A DNA stretch of 48,927 nucleotides, from the NCBI GenBank assembly GCA_936914905.1, contig CAKZGI010000330.1, positions 1-48,927 of the forward strand, written 5' to 3'. The notes under the pieces are model-generated. The model was not told where the DNA came from. It saw only the letters and a list, made by a program, of their open reading frames with translations, and ran no database searches. The translations under genes and the position numbers were made by a program. Positions 37,345 through 46,620 of the stretch are shown one piece after another. Origin of the DNA: an uncultured Trichormus sp. (lineage in GTDB: Bacteria; Cyanobacteriota; Cyanobacteriia; Cyanobacteriales; Nostocaceae). Position 1 is the first letter of the stretch; every line of letters begins with the position of its first letter.

Positions 37345-38056
37345 TTACTCCTTACTCGTGCTGTATTTCCACCATAGTGTATTAATTACTAAACACCATG
37401 ACAAGTTGCGATTATCTATGGACGGAAAAAATTTACATATCAGGAATTTGCAGATCGTGTCAATTATTTAGCCTCAGCCCTATGTTATGCGGGAATTGAA
37501 AAAGGCGATCGCATCGCTTTTTTTGTATTCAACACTCCCCAAATGCTAGAAGCCCATTTTGCTGTACCTTTAGCTGGCGGAATTTTAGTCTCTATCAACA
37601 CCCGTTGAGCACGTCAAGAAGTTGCCTATATCCTTAACGATAGCGGGGCATAATTTTTATTTATTGACACAGAATTAGCAGATATTATTTGCCCTGTGCA
37701 GAATCAGTTAAACACCGATAAACATATTATTTATATTTAAAAAATAGGAGATTTTACACCATTACAAGGAGAAGAGTATAAAGAGTTTCTTCAAAGTGGT
37801 AATCCTGAAAATACACCTTGGTTCATAACAAATGAAATAGAGAAAACTACCATTAATTACACCAGTGTAACATGAAGATGTGCAAGTTACATAACAAGAA
37901 TTAATTCAATTTTGTCGCAGTCAAATAGCCAGTTTCAAATGTCCTATAGCCATTGAGTTTACGAATTTACCAAAAACTAGCATCGGTAAAATCCAACAAT
38001 ATCTCCTTCGAAATCAAGAGTGGGCTGGACATGAAATAAAAATTTCAGGGGCTTGA
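37345..38056 (+). pseudogene. Acyl-CoA synthetase (AMP-dependent ligase) with large internal deletion
   Basis: The N-terminal part reads AIIYGRKKFTYQEFADRVNY, then GIEKGDRIAFFVFNTPQMLE and AVPLAGGILVSINTR-stop (TGA near 37606), then RQEVAYILNDSGA-stop and FLFIDTELAD. After about 37860 the text jumps to the extreme C-terminus: ELIQFCRSQIASFKCPIAIE, then LPKTSIGKIQQYLLRNQEWA with the A10 Lys motif GKIQ, ending TGA 38056. The central ATP-binding core is gone, some 300 codons of a usual 540. The exact start is uncertain. Dead. Confidence 0.82.
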
Positions 38057-38060
38057 CACT

Positions 38061-38081
38061 CTCCTGCCTCAAGGCAAGGAG
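38061..38081. other. Hairpin resembling an IS200/IS605 end
   Basis: CTCCTGCCTCAAGGCAAGGAG forms a hairpin with one bulged base, preceded by GACACT and followed by ATTATTGA. The form ACTCTCCTGCC...GGAGATT is typical of subterminal hairpins at ends of IS605-type elements in cyanobacteria. It could be a relic of the event that damaged the acyl-CoA synthetase. It is less likely a terminator, as no T-run follows on either strand. Confidence 0.4.
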
Positions 38082-38114
38082 ATTATTGATTTACTTCAAT
38101 GCCCAATGCCCTAA

Positions 38115-39221
38115 TTATTGGATTTCCTGTAATACCTGCCTAATAATATCTGTGGGTACTTCGTCTGTGACTTTCACTTCACCTATTTGGGTGGGTAACA
38201 CAAACCACACTTTACCTGATTTGACTTTTTTATCTAATTGCAAAGCATCAATAATGGCTTCAATATCCAAACCTGCTGGTAATTGTGTCGGTAAACCAGA
38301 TTTTTTAATGAGCGCACTTTGACGTTCTGTATCGGTTTTTTGCCAAATTCCTAATTTCACAGCAATTTCTCCTGCTGCTATCATACCAGTACCCACAGCT
38401 TCACCGTGTTTAAACAGACGATAATTTGTCAAGCTTTCCACAGCATGACCGATAGTGTGACCATAATTCAAAATTGCACGGAGTCCAGATTCTTTTTCAT
38501 CTTTGCTGACAACATCTGCTTTCGCTTGACAAGAATGAGTTAATATGTAATTTATCAGGTCGGATTTTACATAGCGGAGTTGGTCAAGGTGTTTACTCGC
38601 TTCCAATTGGGTAAATAATTCAGCGTCCCAAATTACGCCATACTTGATTACCTCCGCCATTCCCGCCCGGAATTCACTCGCTGGCAAGGTTTTTAATACT
38701 TCTGGATCAATCAAGACAAAGCTAGGTTGATGGAAAGCACCAATTAAGTTTTTACCGTCCGGATGATTTACCCCAGTTTTACCACCAATAGCCGAATCTA
38801 CCATTGCTAACAGGCTGGTAGGAATTTGGACAACGTTAATTCCTCTCAACCATGTAGCGGCTGCAAACCCAGTCATATCGCCAACTACACCACCCCCCAA
38901 AGCCACCATTGTGGAGGAACGTTCTAGGCGGTTTTCGAGGGCAATATCATAGATTTTTCGGATGGAGTTTAGGGTTTTGTAGCGTTCCCCTGGTGGGAGA
39001 TTATAGCTTGTGACCTCAAAGCCGACATTTTGTAAAGATGTGATCGCTCTTTCGCCATAATGTTTAAATATCATCGGGTTGGAAACCAGCAATACCTTCT
39101 TACCCAGTTTCAAACTCGTCATCTGTTCACCCAGGTTATCCAAACTCCCAGGTGCGATCACAATTTCATAAGATTTTCCTGGTATATCTACTTTAATTAC
39201 AGATTTAATTACAGAACTCAT
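38115..39221 (-). CDS. aroB: 3-dehydroquinate synthase
   Basis: Converts DAHP to 3-dehydroquinate, step two of the shikimate pathway, using NAD+ and a divalent metal. The 368 residues contain the NAD-binding [20 protein letters not shown], the substrate loop [21 protein letters not shown], and the metal-binding set Glu (GMAEVIKYG), His ([12 protein letters not shown]) and a second His ([11 protein letters not shown]). Start [13 protein letters not shown]. Length and motifs are complete. Confidence 0.97.
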   Translation of the reverse strand: MSSVIKSVIKVDIPGKSYEIVIAPGSLDNLGEQMTSLKLGKKVLLVSNPMIFKHYGERAITSLQNVGFEVTSYNLPPGERYKTLNSIRKIYDIALENRLERSSTMVALGGGVVGDMTGFAAATWLRGINVVQIPTSLLAMVDSAIGGKTGVNHPDGKNLIGAFHQPSFVLIDPEVLKTLPASEFRAGMAEVIKYGVIWDAELFTQLEASKHLDQLRYVKSDLINYILTHSCQAKADVVSKDEKESGLRAILNYGHTIGHAVESLTNYRLFKHGEAVGTGMIAAGEIAVKLGIWQKTDTERQSALIKKSGLPTQLPAGLDIEAIIDALQLDKKVKSGKVWFVLPTQIGEVKVTDEVPTDIIRQVLQEIQ

Positions 39222-39427
39222 TTAAAAACCCTAATATAATTACTCGTCCGCGTATTTTACCCCAGTTTGGGGACTGGAGAGGATGAGGGTGATGGGGAAG
39301 GACGAGGAGAATAAATTTACCTCCTGTCACCTCTCACCGATTCCCTTCTTTACGAATTACGAATTATGAATTATGAATTATTTAGTGATTCAATAGATTT
39401 AGTGAACTAAATTGTGGAGAAACTGAA

Positions 39428-39520
39428 ATGGCTGTAGTTGAATATATTGTCTTTTTAGGCGTGTTTATGGGTATAGCTGTAGGTCTGCTATTTGGTCTGC
39501 GTTCTGCCAAGATCATTTAA
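39428..39520 (+). CDS. petL: Cytochrome b6f complex subunit PetL
   Basis: A 30-residue single-helix protein: [20 protein letters not shown] then [10 protein letters not shown]. The pattern YIVF-x-x-x-F-x-GIAVG-x-x-F-x-x-x-S-x-K-x-I matches cyanobacterial PetL (subunit 6), a peripheral helix that stabilises the b6f dimer in thylakoids. A GGAG site lies about ten bases before the ATG. Downstream, CCCTAGC (39564) and GCTAGGG (39592) can pair as a weak terminator-like stem. Too short for many gene finders. Confidence 0.88.
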   Translation: MAVVEYIVFLGVFMGIAVGLLFGLRSAKII

Positions 39521-39674
39521 TAGCCAGTAAATTCAGCTTAAATCCTTGTAATACAGATATCCTCCCTAGCACTATAGCCCTCATCAGAAAGGGGCTAGGG
39601 GGATATACACTTTTATAGTGGAGTATAAGCATAAATTAACGGCATTTTCTGTTTGTTTAGTCTAATTTACAGCC

Positions 39675-39728
39675 AAATCAAATACTCTGTGGAGAGTGAC
39701 AAAATCAAATACTCTGTGGAGAGTGACA
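39675..39728. repeat. 27-bp perfect tandem duplication
   Basis: Two adjacent copies of a 27-bp unit beginning AAATCAAATACTCTGTGGAG occur in the petL downstream spacer. It is not coding. Confidence 0.92.
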
Positions 39729-39777
39729 AAGCCTTGCAACAACAAAGTTTTACAGATGACTCAAAAACGCTGACTAA

Positions 39778-40023
39778 CTAATCAACCGGAATCGCTTTTT
39801 TACTACGCTTTAAGTGCTTCCAAAGTAAATGAATTTGTTTGTAAGCTTCCTCTAGGGAAATTTTACCACCAGTTTGCAAATTGCAAATGTAGTTTTCTCG
39901 TTGATAAAACTCTTGAAGACGTCCATGAAATAATAAATATTCTGCCGTTAATTTCCCATTATAGGGATGAAGAGGATACAGAGAACCACATAATTCACAG
40001 AGTAAATCAGATTGAGTATTCAT
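39778..40023 (-). CDS. Conserved small cyanobacterial protein (DUF7219-like)
   Basis: An 81-residue soluble protein: LLCELCGSLYPLHPYNGKLT, then FHGRLQEFYQRENYICNLQT and GGKISLEEAYKQIHLLWKHL ending KRSKKAIPVD. It resembles a widespread short cyanobacterial family with the pattern YP-x-x-x-Y-x-G-x-x-T...LQEF-x-x-R-x-x-YIC-x-L...KI-x-x-EEAY-x-x-I-x-x-LWK. No function is known. Two Cys near the N-terminus (CELC) could bind metal. Intact. Confidence 0.7.
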   Translation of the reverse strand: MNTQSDLLCELCGSLYPLHPYNGKLTAEYLLFHGRLQEFYQRENYICNLQTGGKISLEEAYKQIHLLWKHLKRSKKAIPVD

Positions 40024-40120
40024 AGTGAGTTACTAAGGATAAGGTGATAGATTGCAACATTTATATGCTATATCCTGAGTAATCAGGATGAAAATTTCAA
40101 TCATACTGTAAATTACTTTT

Positions 40121-40392
40121 TCATATTTTCCAGATACGACCTTTTTGACAAAAATTACAAGCAGCAGTTTTAGGCTCAAAATAAACACAGCCAATAGCAT
40201 GTTCACAAAAAGCTTTTTTAGGACATACCGTACATTTGAAACGCTACTAAAAGCAGGAAGTAACAAAACTGGTTAACCTTCTCCTATGGTTTTATAAATC
40301 ACCCGCAAAGGCTGATTTTCCCAAGACCATAAATATTCTTGAACTTCACCACCATAAGCACTAGTGGGTTTTGTTAATAAATTGGTAGCCAT
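40121..40392 (-). pseudogene. Alpha/beta-hydrolase N-terminus joined to a Cys-rich protein tail
   Basis: From ATG 40392 the minus strand reads MATNLLTKPTSAYGGEVQEY, then LWSWENQPLRVIYKTIGEG-stop (TAA near 40276) and PVLLLPAFSSVS. This is the beginning of a haloalkane-dehalogenase-like alpha/beta hydrolase (first strand and oxyanion loop). Directly after this the plus-one frame reads FKCTVCPKKAFCEHAIGCVY then FEPKTAACNFCQKGRIWKI-stop (40121). That text has seven cysteines, including two CxxC-type pairs, and belongs to a different, metal-binding-like protein. A deletion has fused two broken genes; both are dead. Confidence 0.6.
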
Positions 40393-40423
40393 CTTGATTT
40401 AATTCGTAATTTGTAAAAGTATT

Positions 40424-40452
40424 TCCCAGTCCCCAGTCCCCAGTCCCCAGTC
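40424..40452. repeat. Heptamer tandem repeat (CCCCAGT)
   Basis: Four consecutive CCCAGTC/CCCCAGT heptamers precede the stop-side of wecB. STRR-type repeat. Confidence 0.88.
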
Positions 40453-40463
40453 TCCAATCGCCA

Positions 40464-41567
40464 TCACTTCAAATAATTTTTCACAATTTCCAAAATCCGT
40501 TCTGCTGCATGACCATCACCAAAGGGGCTAATTGCATTAGCCATTGCTGTGTATGCTTCTGGGTTGCTGAGTAACTCACTTGCAGCAGTAACAATAGTCT
40601 CTGTTTGGGTTCCCACTAATTTAGCTGTACCTGCGGTAACAGCTTCTGGTCTTTCTGTAGTGTCTCTGAGAACGAGTACCGGTTTACCAAGGCTGGGAGC
40701 TTCTTCTTGTAAACCACCGGAGTCTGTCAATATTAGGTGCGATCGCACAATTGCTCCTACTAAGTAACCATAATCTAACGGTTCTGTCAAGAAAATTCTG
40801 GGATGATTACCCAATAACTGCTGCAATGGTTCTCTAACTGTGGGGTTCCTGTGTAAAGGCAACAATAAGGCTATATCAGAAAACTGATCTAAAACCCGTA
40901 AAAATGCTTGAGCGATCGCTTGCAATGGTTCACCCCAATTTTCCCGACGATGGACTGTAGCCAAAATAGTCCGATATTCACCCCAGTTTAAACCCGGTAT
41001 ATCACAAGCTGGCTTAGTTGCAGCCACATTCAACAACGCATCAATCACCGTATTACCCGTCATATGAATTTCCCCTAGCACCCCAGAAGCTTGCAAATTT
41101 TCCACCGCCAGAGAAGTAGGAGCAAAATGTAACTGCGTAATTTGGGAAATTAACCTTCTATTAGCTTCTTCAGGATAAGGATTAAATAAGTCATCAGTTC
41201 TTAACCCCGCTTCCACATGACCAACAGGGATTTTTTGATAAAAAGCAGCCAAAGCCGCTGCAAAAGCTGTTGTCGTATCTCCCTGGACTATCACTAAATC
41301 TAGGTTTTGTTCTATAAATAAAGCTTCTAAACCTTGTAAACTCCGACAGGTAATATCATTCAGAGATTGTTTAGGCTGCATAATCTCCAGATTCCAATCT
41401 GCCTGGAGGTGGAAAAGTTGCATTACCTGTGCAACCATCTCTCGATGTTGTCCCGTCAGAATTACCTGTAATTGAAAATCTGGAGAACTTTGGAAAATTT
41501 GAATTACCGATGCTAGTTTAATAGCCTCTGGACGAGTACCCAAAATAATGCCAATTTTTTTAGTCAT
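40464..41567 (-). CDS. wecB: UDP-N-acetylglucosamine 2-epimerase (non-hydrolysing)
   Basis: Interconverts UDP-GlcNAc and UDP-ManNAc, supplying ManNAc units for surface polysaccharides. The 367-residue GT-B-like fold shows IGIILGTRPEAIKLASVIQI, VQGDTTTAFAAALAAFYQ, VGHVEAGLRTDDLFNPYPEE, TVHRRENWGEPL and the UDP-binding LTDSGGLQEEAPSLGKPVLV followed by RDTTERPEA. All conserved catalytic Asp/Glu/His positions of the family appear to be in place. The start codon directly overlaps a heptamer repeat in its leader. Intact. Confidence 0.96.
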   Translation of the reverse strand: MTKKIGIILGTRPEAIKLASVIQIFQSSPDFQLQVILTGQHREMVAQVMQLFHLQADWNLEIMQPKQSLNDITCRSLQGLEALFIEQNLDLVIVQGDTTTAFAAALAAFYQKIPVGHVEAGLRTDDLFNPYPEEANRRLISQITQLHFAPTSLAVENLQASGVLGEIHMTGNTVIDALLNVAATKPACDIPGLNWGEYRTILATVHRRENWGEPLQAIAQAFLRVLDQFSDIALLLPLHRNPTVREPLQQLLGNHPRIFLTEPLDYGYLVGAIVRSHLILTDSGGLQEEAPSLGKPVLVLRDTTERPEAVTAGTAKLVGTQTETIVTAASELLSNPEAYTAMANAISPFGDGHAAERILEIVKNYLK

Positions 41568-41614
41568 TAGTCATTAGTAATTAGTCGTTAATCGTTAGTC
41601 GTTAGTCATTAGAC
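41560..41614. repeat. Heptamer tandem repeat (ATTAGTC type)
   Basis: About seven variants of GTCATTAG / GTCGTTA in tandem begin inside the wecB start region and form its leader. They may place the ribosome site in a repeat-derived context. Confidence 0.85.
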
Positions 41615-41701
41615 AACTGACAAGGGAACAGGGATGTAAAGAGATGGGAAAAATTACTTTTTAACTGTCACCTGTCACCTGTTACGTATTCCCTTAAACA
41701 T

Positions 41702-41723
41702 GAAAAAACCCGGCTTCACCGGG
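41702..41723 (-). terminator. Rho-independent terminator
   Basis: On the minus strand CCCGG-TGAAG-CCGGG is followed by TTTTTTC, about 30 bp after the stop codon of the small membrane-protein gene at 41754. Confidence 0.9.
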
Positions 41724-41753
41724 CAGATGTACTGTTTGTCGAATTTAGTAATC

Positions 41754-42131
41754 TTAACTATTTTTAAGTTCACAAGTTAAAGGACAAGCTGCATAAACGG
41801 TGGTTTGAACTTTATCTTCTCCACCATGTAACCAGCTTAACCATTTCATTTCGTTGGGATGAATACCTTTAGCAGTTAGTATACCAGCCACTATCAATAC
41901 TGCCATAACATTGAACATGATTAAACCACCTGCCACCAGCAATACTGCACTTACAGGCATTATAGATTGTAGGACAATCGACAATAGGCATCCCACCGTA
42001 GCCATTAAAACAACTAATGGAAAACCGACAACTAACAGACATACTGCCAATGTAAAAGTCCAGATTAAAAAGCTTTTAATCATCAGCAAGGAGTAGGTAT
42101 TCCCCTGATTAGAGCTTTGAGCCGAAACCAT
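41754..42131 (-). CDS. Conserved small membrane protein
   Basis: A 125-residue protein starting MVSAQSSNQGNTYSLLMIKS. Two long hydrophobic segments (about 22-55 and 60-88) form two or three membrane helices, then a polar tail with NEMKWLSWLHGGEDKVQ and a Cys pair near the end (AACPLTCELKNS). I chose ATG 42131, preceded by GGGAGGA. It has its own rho-independent terminator. No function is recognised; it seems a cyanobacterial hypothetical. The 323 bp upstream (42132-42454) hold its leader and nothing else seen. Confidence 0.7.
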   Translation of the reverse strand: MVSAQSSNQGNTYSLLMIKSFLIWTFTLAVCLLVVGFPLVVLMATVGCLLSIVLQSIMPVSAVLLVAGGLIMFNVMAVLIVAGILTAKGIHPNEMKWLSWLHGGEDKVQTTVYAACPLTCELKNS

Positions 42132-42454
42132 GACTATTCCTCCCAATTACACAGCAAAGTTTAAATTTGAACTCCAGTTGTGGCTCGTTGTTTACGAGTT
42201 AACTGTTTTGATTCAGTGAAGTCCAGTATATAGAAAGCTGCGGGAAAGATGAGCATTTATTTACTAAACTTTACACTTAATTTTTTGTAATTATGAGTTT
42301 GAAGTTGAACAGGCGTTTCAGGGTTATGACCTCTATAAGCATACGTCTTAAGGAATATACCCTTATGGATAGTGAGCTAAAATCTGATCCTCAAAACCTA
42401 AGCCCAAGTTAGCTTAACATTTCTTATAAAAACTAGGATCACTTCTCATAATTC

Positions 42455-43123
42455 TCAGAGGACGCTAAAAACATGATCTAATGATAAATTTAGCTTCAAA
42501 ACATTTACCCCTGGTTCACCAAATATACCCAAAAAACGACCATTAGTGTTTTGAGAAATTAAAGTTTGTAGTTGCTTTGCCTCAATTCCTAGCGCTTGTG
42601 CTATTCGGGCAATTTGCACCTTCGCAGTTTCGGGGGCAATGTGAGGATCAAGACTCGAACCAGAAGCCTAAACTAAATCCCCTGTAGGTTGGATATCTGC
42701 TTTTTTAAGTCGCTTGATTTCACCTCCAATCCAGTTAATTAGTTCTAGCAAAGCTGGATTACTGGCAGCTAAATTACCAGCACCAGATACACCAGTTTTT
42801 AAGATGCCAGCTTCATCATTTTTTGGGTTAGCTGTGCTGTAATTAGTCGTACTAGGACGATTCCAAAAATACTTTTCGCTTGCAAAAGGTTGTCCGATTA
42901 ACGCTGAACCAATAATAACCCCTTGGGAATTGTTAATTAAGCTAGCATTCACTTGATAAGAAAAAGCAACTTATCCCGAAATCAACATAAAGAGGGGATA
43001 GATAAAAGCTGTTAACACCCACAGAACTAAAGTTGAACGAATCGCAGACTAATTTGATGTCTCTGGCTTATTTTCAAAGTTCTCGATCTCCAGAAGCTCA
43101 AACTGTTTATTCAGTTGTGCTGT
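42455..43123 (-). pseudogene. kdpC: Potassium-transporting ATPase subunit C, nonsense-riddled
   Basis: KdpC anchors and assists the KdpB ATPase of the high-affinity K+ pump. One reading frame runs through the whole gene but with in-frame stops at 43049-43051, 42971-42973 and 42668-42670. Between them it reads AIRSTLVLWVLTAFIYPLFM (membrane helix), NASLINNSQGVIIGSALIGQ, FWNRPSTTNYSTANPKNDEA and ASGSSLDPHIAPETAKVQIA, ending GEPGVNVLKLNLSLDHVF. These are standard KdpC blocks. The frame has no net frameshift, only point nonsense mutations. The start is uncertain. Dead. Confidence 0.88.
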
Positions 43124-43136
43124 TGCTTAACCAAAT

Positions 43137-43394
43137 CTACGAATTATGAATGATTACTTGAAATTTCTCTAGTTGAAAAATGACAACTAATAAATAAACA
43201 CAAAGACTCAGGGTAACAACTCTGAACAGAGTGATTGTGTAAGCTGAGAAACGAGATTCTGCTCCCGGTGTTGCTGCTTGGACTGCTGGTGATAGTAATA
43301 AATTAAAACAAAGCAGTAAAAATAGACTGAGAGGAAGGCAATTTCGTTTACAAGTCGATAATCCAAATAATCCTGATAATTCAGTCATAATCAC
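43137..43394 (-). CDS. KdpF-like small subunit with N-terminal extension
   Basis: An 85-residue protein. It has a signal-like segment LPLSLFLLLCFNLLLSPAVQ, then a second hydrophobic helix TITLFRVVTLSLCVYLLVVI and the tail FQLEKFQ. The pattern VYLLVVIFQ-x-EKF matches KdpF, the small stabilising subunit of the Kdp K+ pump, which in filamentous cyanobacteria can carry an N-terminal extension. It is the only Kdp frame here without a stop codon, but with kdpA truncated and kdpB absent it cannot serve a pump. Confidence 0.6.
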   Translation of the reverse strand: MIMTELSGLFGLSTCKRNCLPLSLFLLLCFNLLLSPAVQAATPGAESRFSAYTITLFRVVTLSLCVYLLVVIFQLEKFQVIIHNS

Positions 43395-43557
43395 AGAGTT
43401 TAAACCCAGAATTTAATTCGTATTAAAATACGAAGTCCAAATCCGATTTAGGCTTGGGATTTTCATGCAATTATTTATTGTGAAATTGGCATATTACCCA
43501 TGATTAATTATATAGTTTCTAACCTAATATAGGATTACTATTTGATTTATGAAAAAA

Positions 43558-45019
43558 TTAGGTATTGTAGGGTGTGTTAGAACGGAGTTCGTAACGCAAA
43601 AAATCTCCCCACCCTTCAAAACAAGAACCGTCATTTGCAGGAGCAGAAGCATATTCATAAACTACTTGAGAAACGCGATAACATCCTGGGTTACTAATAC
43701 CTGAAAGAGTATCGGGTAAGGCAAAAACTATCGACCAATAAATCAAAACCGCGAAGGGGTTAACTAATAAAACTAAGCTGGAAAGAACGATTTCTTGTTT
43801 TTCAATTTTGCGTCCTAAAAATTCTGGTGTTTTTCCTACTATCAAACCAGTTACGAATACTGCCAAAATCAAGTAGATAAATAAATATGCTGTGCCTGTT
43901 CCCTGTCTTCACCAAATAATTTGTAAAAACATATTTGAGAGTTTAGAAAGTCCGCCAGGAGCCATTAATGAATCGTGCACTCCATTGACAGCACCACATA
44001 TTGTTGCGGTTGTCATCACTGCCCAAAGTGCTGTTTGCGCCCAAGCAAATCTTACTTCTTTTCCTTCTAAGTTGGTTTGCTGTGATCCTAACAGAGAATG
44101 AACAAGAGGACTTCCTTGGTATTCACCAATTACTCTGATTACTACCAAGAAAACAAAGATGATAAGTACGATCCAAAAGACTAACTAAGCTTGTTTGACA
44201 TTATTAGCAAATACCCCGTATGTGTAAATCAAGGCTGAAGGGATAGAAATAATTGCCCAAGTTTCTAATAACTTAGAAAAACCGTTGGGATTTTCTAAGG
44301 GGTGGGCTGAGTTAAAACCAAAAAAGCCGCCGCCATTTTCACCAATTTGTTTGATTATCTCATAATGGGCGACTGGTTCGCGAGTGATCGCTTGTGTTGC
44401 TCCTTCTAATGTTGTCGCTGTTGCTACTCCTGTAAGGGTTTCAGGTACACTGGCCATCATTAATAATAATCCCCCTACAATAGACATAGGTAGTAAAATC
44501 CGGGTAATTGATTTAGTTAAATCACCTTAAAAATTACCTAATCTTCTCCCAGTTAAACCGCGCATAAAGGTAATACCCACCGCTAAACCTGTCGCGGCTG
44601 AAGTAAACATTAAAAAACCCAAAGTAAAGGTTTGACTGGCATAACTAAAGGTTTTTTTACCAGAATAATGTTCTTGATATGTGTTAGTTAAAAAAGAAAG
44701 AGTGGTGTGTAATGCCAAATCCTAACTTGTTGATTTTAACTCTGTAGGATTGAGCGCTAATAATCCTTGAGTCATCAAAATTGAACATACCAAAATCCCC
44801 ATGACAAGATTACTGTAAAGTACAGCTTTGGCATATTGCAAACCTGTCATCTCATCTTCAGAACGGACTCCACTGACAACAAAAATTATTCTCTCTAAGG
44901 GACTTAACACAGAGTCAAGCAGTGTTTTTTCTCCCAGAAAAACGCGATCTATATATTTTCCTAAAGAAGGAGTAGTCGCAGTGAAAATAATTAATTTCAA
45001 CGCAATCTATATCCTTCAT
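43558..45019 (-). pseudogene. kdpA: Potassium-transporting ATPase subunit A, with stops and lost C-terminus
   Basis: KdpA forms the K+ channel of the Kdp pump. A single frame from about 45000 to 43558 carries four in-frame stops (44722, 44527, 44185, 43909), three at positions where the family has Trp. Readable blocks are [57 protein letters not shown] (selectivity region), [16 protein letters not shown] and [19 protein letters not shown]. The N-terminal codons are out of frame. After FEGWGDF the gene runs into a dispersed repeat, so the last 70 or so residues and the whole of kdpB are missing. Confidence 0.92.
43563..43600. repeat. Dispersed palindromic repeat at the kdp deletion junction
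   Basis: TTGTAGGGTGTGTTAG and TTCGTAACGCAAAA form the imperfect inverted repeat of the GTAGGGTGYGTTAG...CGTAACGCA type common in Nostoc-like genomes. It replaces the normal kdpA C-terminus and may mark the deletion breakpoint. Confidence 0.5.
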
Positions 45020-45589
45020 TGTAACTTTAATTATCACAATTTCCTAAATAAACTTTTCAATTTTACCACCAGGATTTTTTTAAAAAAGCTACTCTATTTC
45101 ATAATTTTGCTACCTGAATTAATTCATATTATTCTCGAAATAAAAACCAAGGAATAGAAGGATATAAGAAACGTTTAATTTTTATATTCAGGTGTTTACC
45201 CAAAGATATATGTTAGTGTTTAGGAAGTTTATGGTAAATCTAAACGCTAGATATAATTCTCCATAAATACTATATTTACTGAGACAACTCATATAAAATT
45301 AATATAATTATCCTCCAACACAAATACTGAACTTGCCATTAAAATACACATAAGCATTCAGCCATTTCAGGCTAACGCCAAAAATACTTATTTGATTCCT
45401 ATAGTTTAAAATAGACTTGTCCACAAAAGATAGAAAGCTTACTGTGAAAGCATTACATGAACTATAACTGGGATGGAACACTAATTATGACTGAACGCAA
45501 AAATAAGGGTTTGGGGATGAAAATCTCAAAATTATTAAAAGTTTTGAGAAACATAGCTTTATAAAAAAGATCATCTAAAGGCTGATAAT
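45020..45589. other. Intergenic region, nothing recognised
   Basis: Very AT-rich spacer between the dead kdpA start and the dead transposase end. It probably holds the old kdp promoter. No RNA gene, repeat or coding remnant was identified. Confidence 0.5.
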
Positions 45590-46528
45590 TCAAATATCAT
45601 GACTTAATATAAATGAATCATTTAGATCTAACCTAACTAATCCACATACTGCCATTATCACCTGATAATAACGATGTCGAGCTAAACGATATCTATCACT
45701 AGCTACTCGAAAAATTTTGACTCTAAATATGAGATGTTCAACACCAATTATTCTTGAAGATATTTTCTTCTTTTTGAATCTTTGAAAGTTCAGCTTTTTT
45801 GGGCTTCTGATAAGGTTGATAAGGTGTAGTAATAAATTTTTATCCTATACTAAGCTTTGTCTCCCAAAAATCTTTGTTTGGCATCTAGGTCTTGGCGATT
45901 ATTTCTAAATGGTGTAATATCGCTTATCTTACCTAATTGTCCAATAGAAATATCAACTATATCTTCACCTCCTCGCAATACTATAAATTGATTTTTGAGG
46001 GTGTGCATTTTCTTCTTGCATGAATAATATTTTTCCTGCTCTTAATAGTCACCTGGTCTTTCTATAGCTTGTTCTGCACTATCTACTATTAATTTATACT
46101 CACTCAGTCCTTCGCATAATTATTAATAATTTTGCTCATCTTTTTTTGCTTCTTCTATTTGGGAAATAGGTAAAATTTCCCTCACAATTTCTACCCAATA
46201 ATTAAATGTGTTATTTGCTTTTGTCCTCGATACATCAAACAATAATCCTAGAATTTCAAATGTTGGCTTCTGTCTCAGGTCTACTAGGCGGCATAGATAT
46301 AGTACCTCCTTAGGTGGGGGTCATTTCTGCTTTACTTCCTCCTCCAGACGCTATTAACCTAATTCTTATTTTTTCAATTTCTGCTTGTTTCTTTAGATGC
46401 GTTTTTTCTGCTAATACTACTAATGTCATAAATTCTTCTACTAATGTCATAAAGTCTTCATACTTAATCCCAATTGATCTTTTTGATTCCTGGGGGTATA
46501 ATTCTATTCTTTCTAGGGGACTTGTCAT
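45590..46528 (-). pseudogene. IS5-type (DDE_Tnp_4) transposase, degraded
   Basis: The N-terminus reads LERIELYPQESKRSIGIKYE, then AEKTHLKKQAEIEKIRIRLI and ASGGGSK. After several frame changes it continues YLRQKPTFEILGLLFDVSRT, KANNTFNYWVEIVREILP and a DDE-domain stretch LIVDSAEQAIERP, whose first acidic residue lies in VDS. The C-terminal part includes GGEDIVDIS, FLGDKA and IIGVEHLIFRVKIFRVASDR followed by YRLARHRYYQVIMAVCGLVR. This order fits IS5-group transposases with an HTH and DDE_Tnp_4 domain. Stops and frameshifts occur throughout, and no clear terminal repeats were found. Dead relic. Confidence 0.8.
46420..46461 (-). repeat. 21-bp imperfect tandem duplication in the transposase relic
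   Basis: CTAATGTCATAAA recurs 21 bp apart (46420 and 46441), duplicating EFMTLV in frame to give DFMTLVEEFMTLV. Confidence 0.85.
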
Positions 46529-46620
46529 TATTTATATACACAGTTACATCCTTTCTGTTTATTTTCCCACAAAATTTCTTTTAAAGAAAAGTCTAATAGT
46601 GATAAAAGGTAGTTTTATAA

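Noticed and set aside
43558-45000. Five separate small membrane-protein genes
   Set aside because: All lie in one frame and align consecutively to KdpA; they are pieces of one gene cut by stops.
46310-46528. Intact small gene
   Set aside because: It is the N-terminal part of the degraded IS5-type transposase, which continues in other frames.
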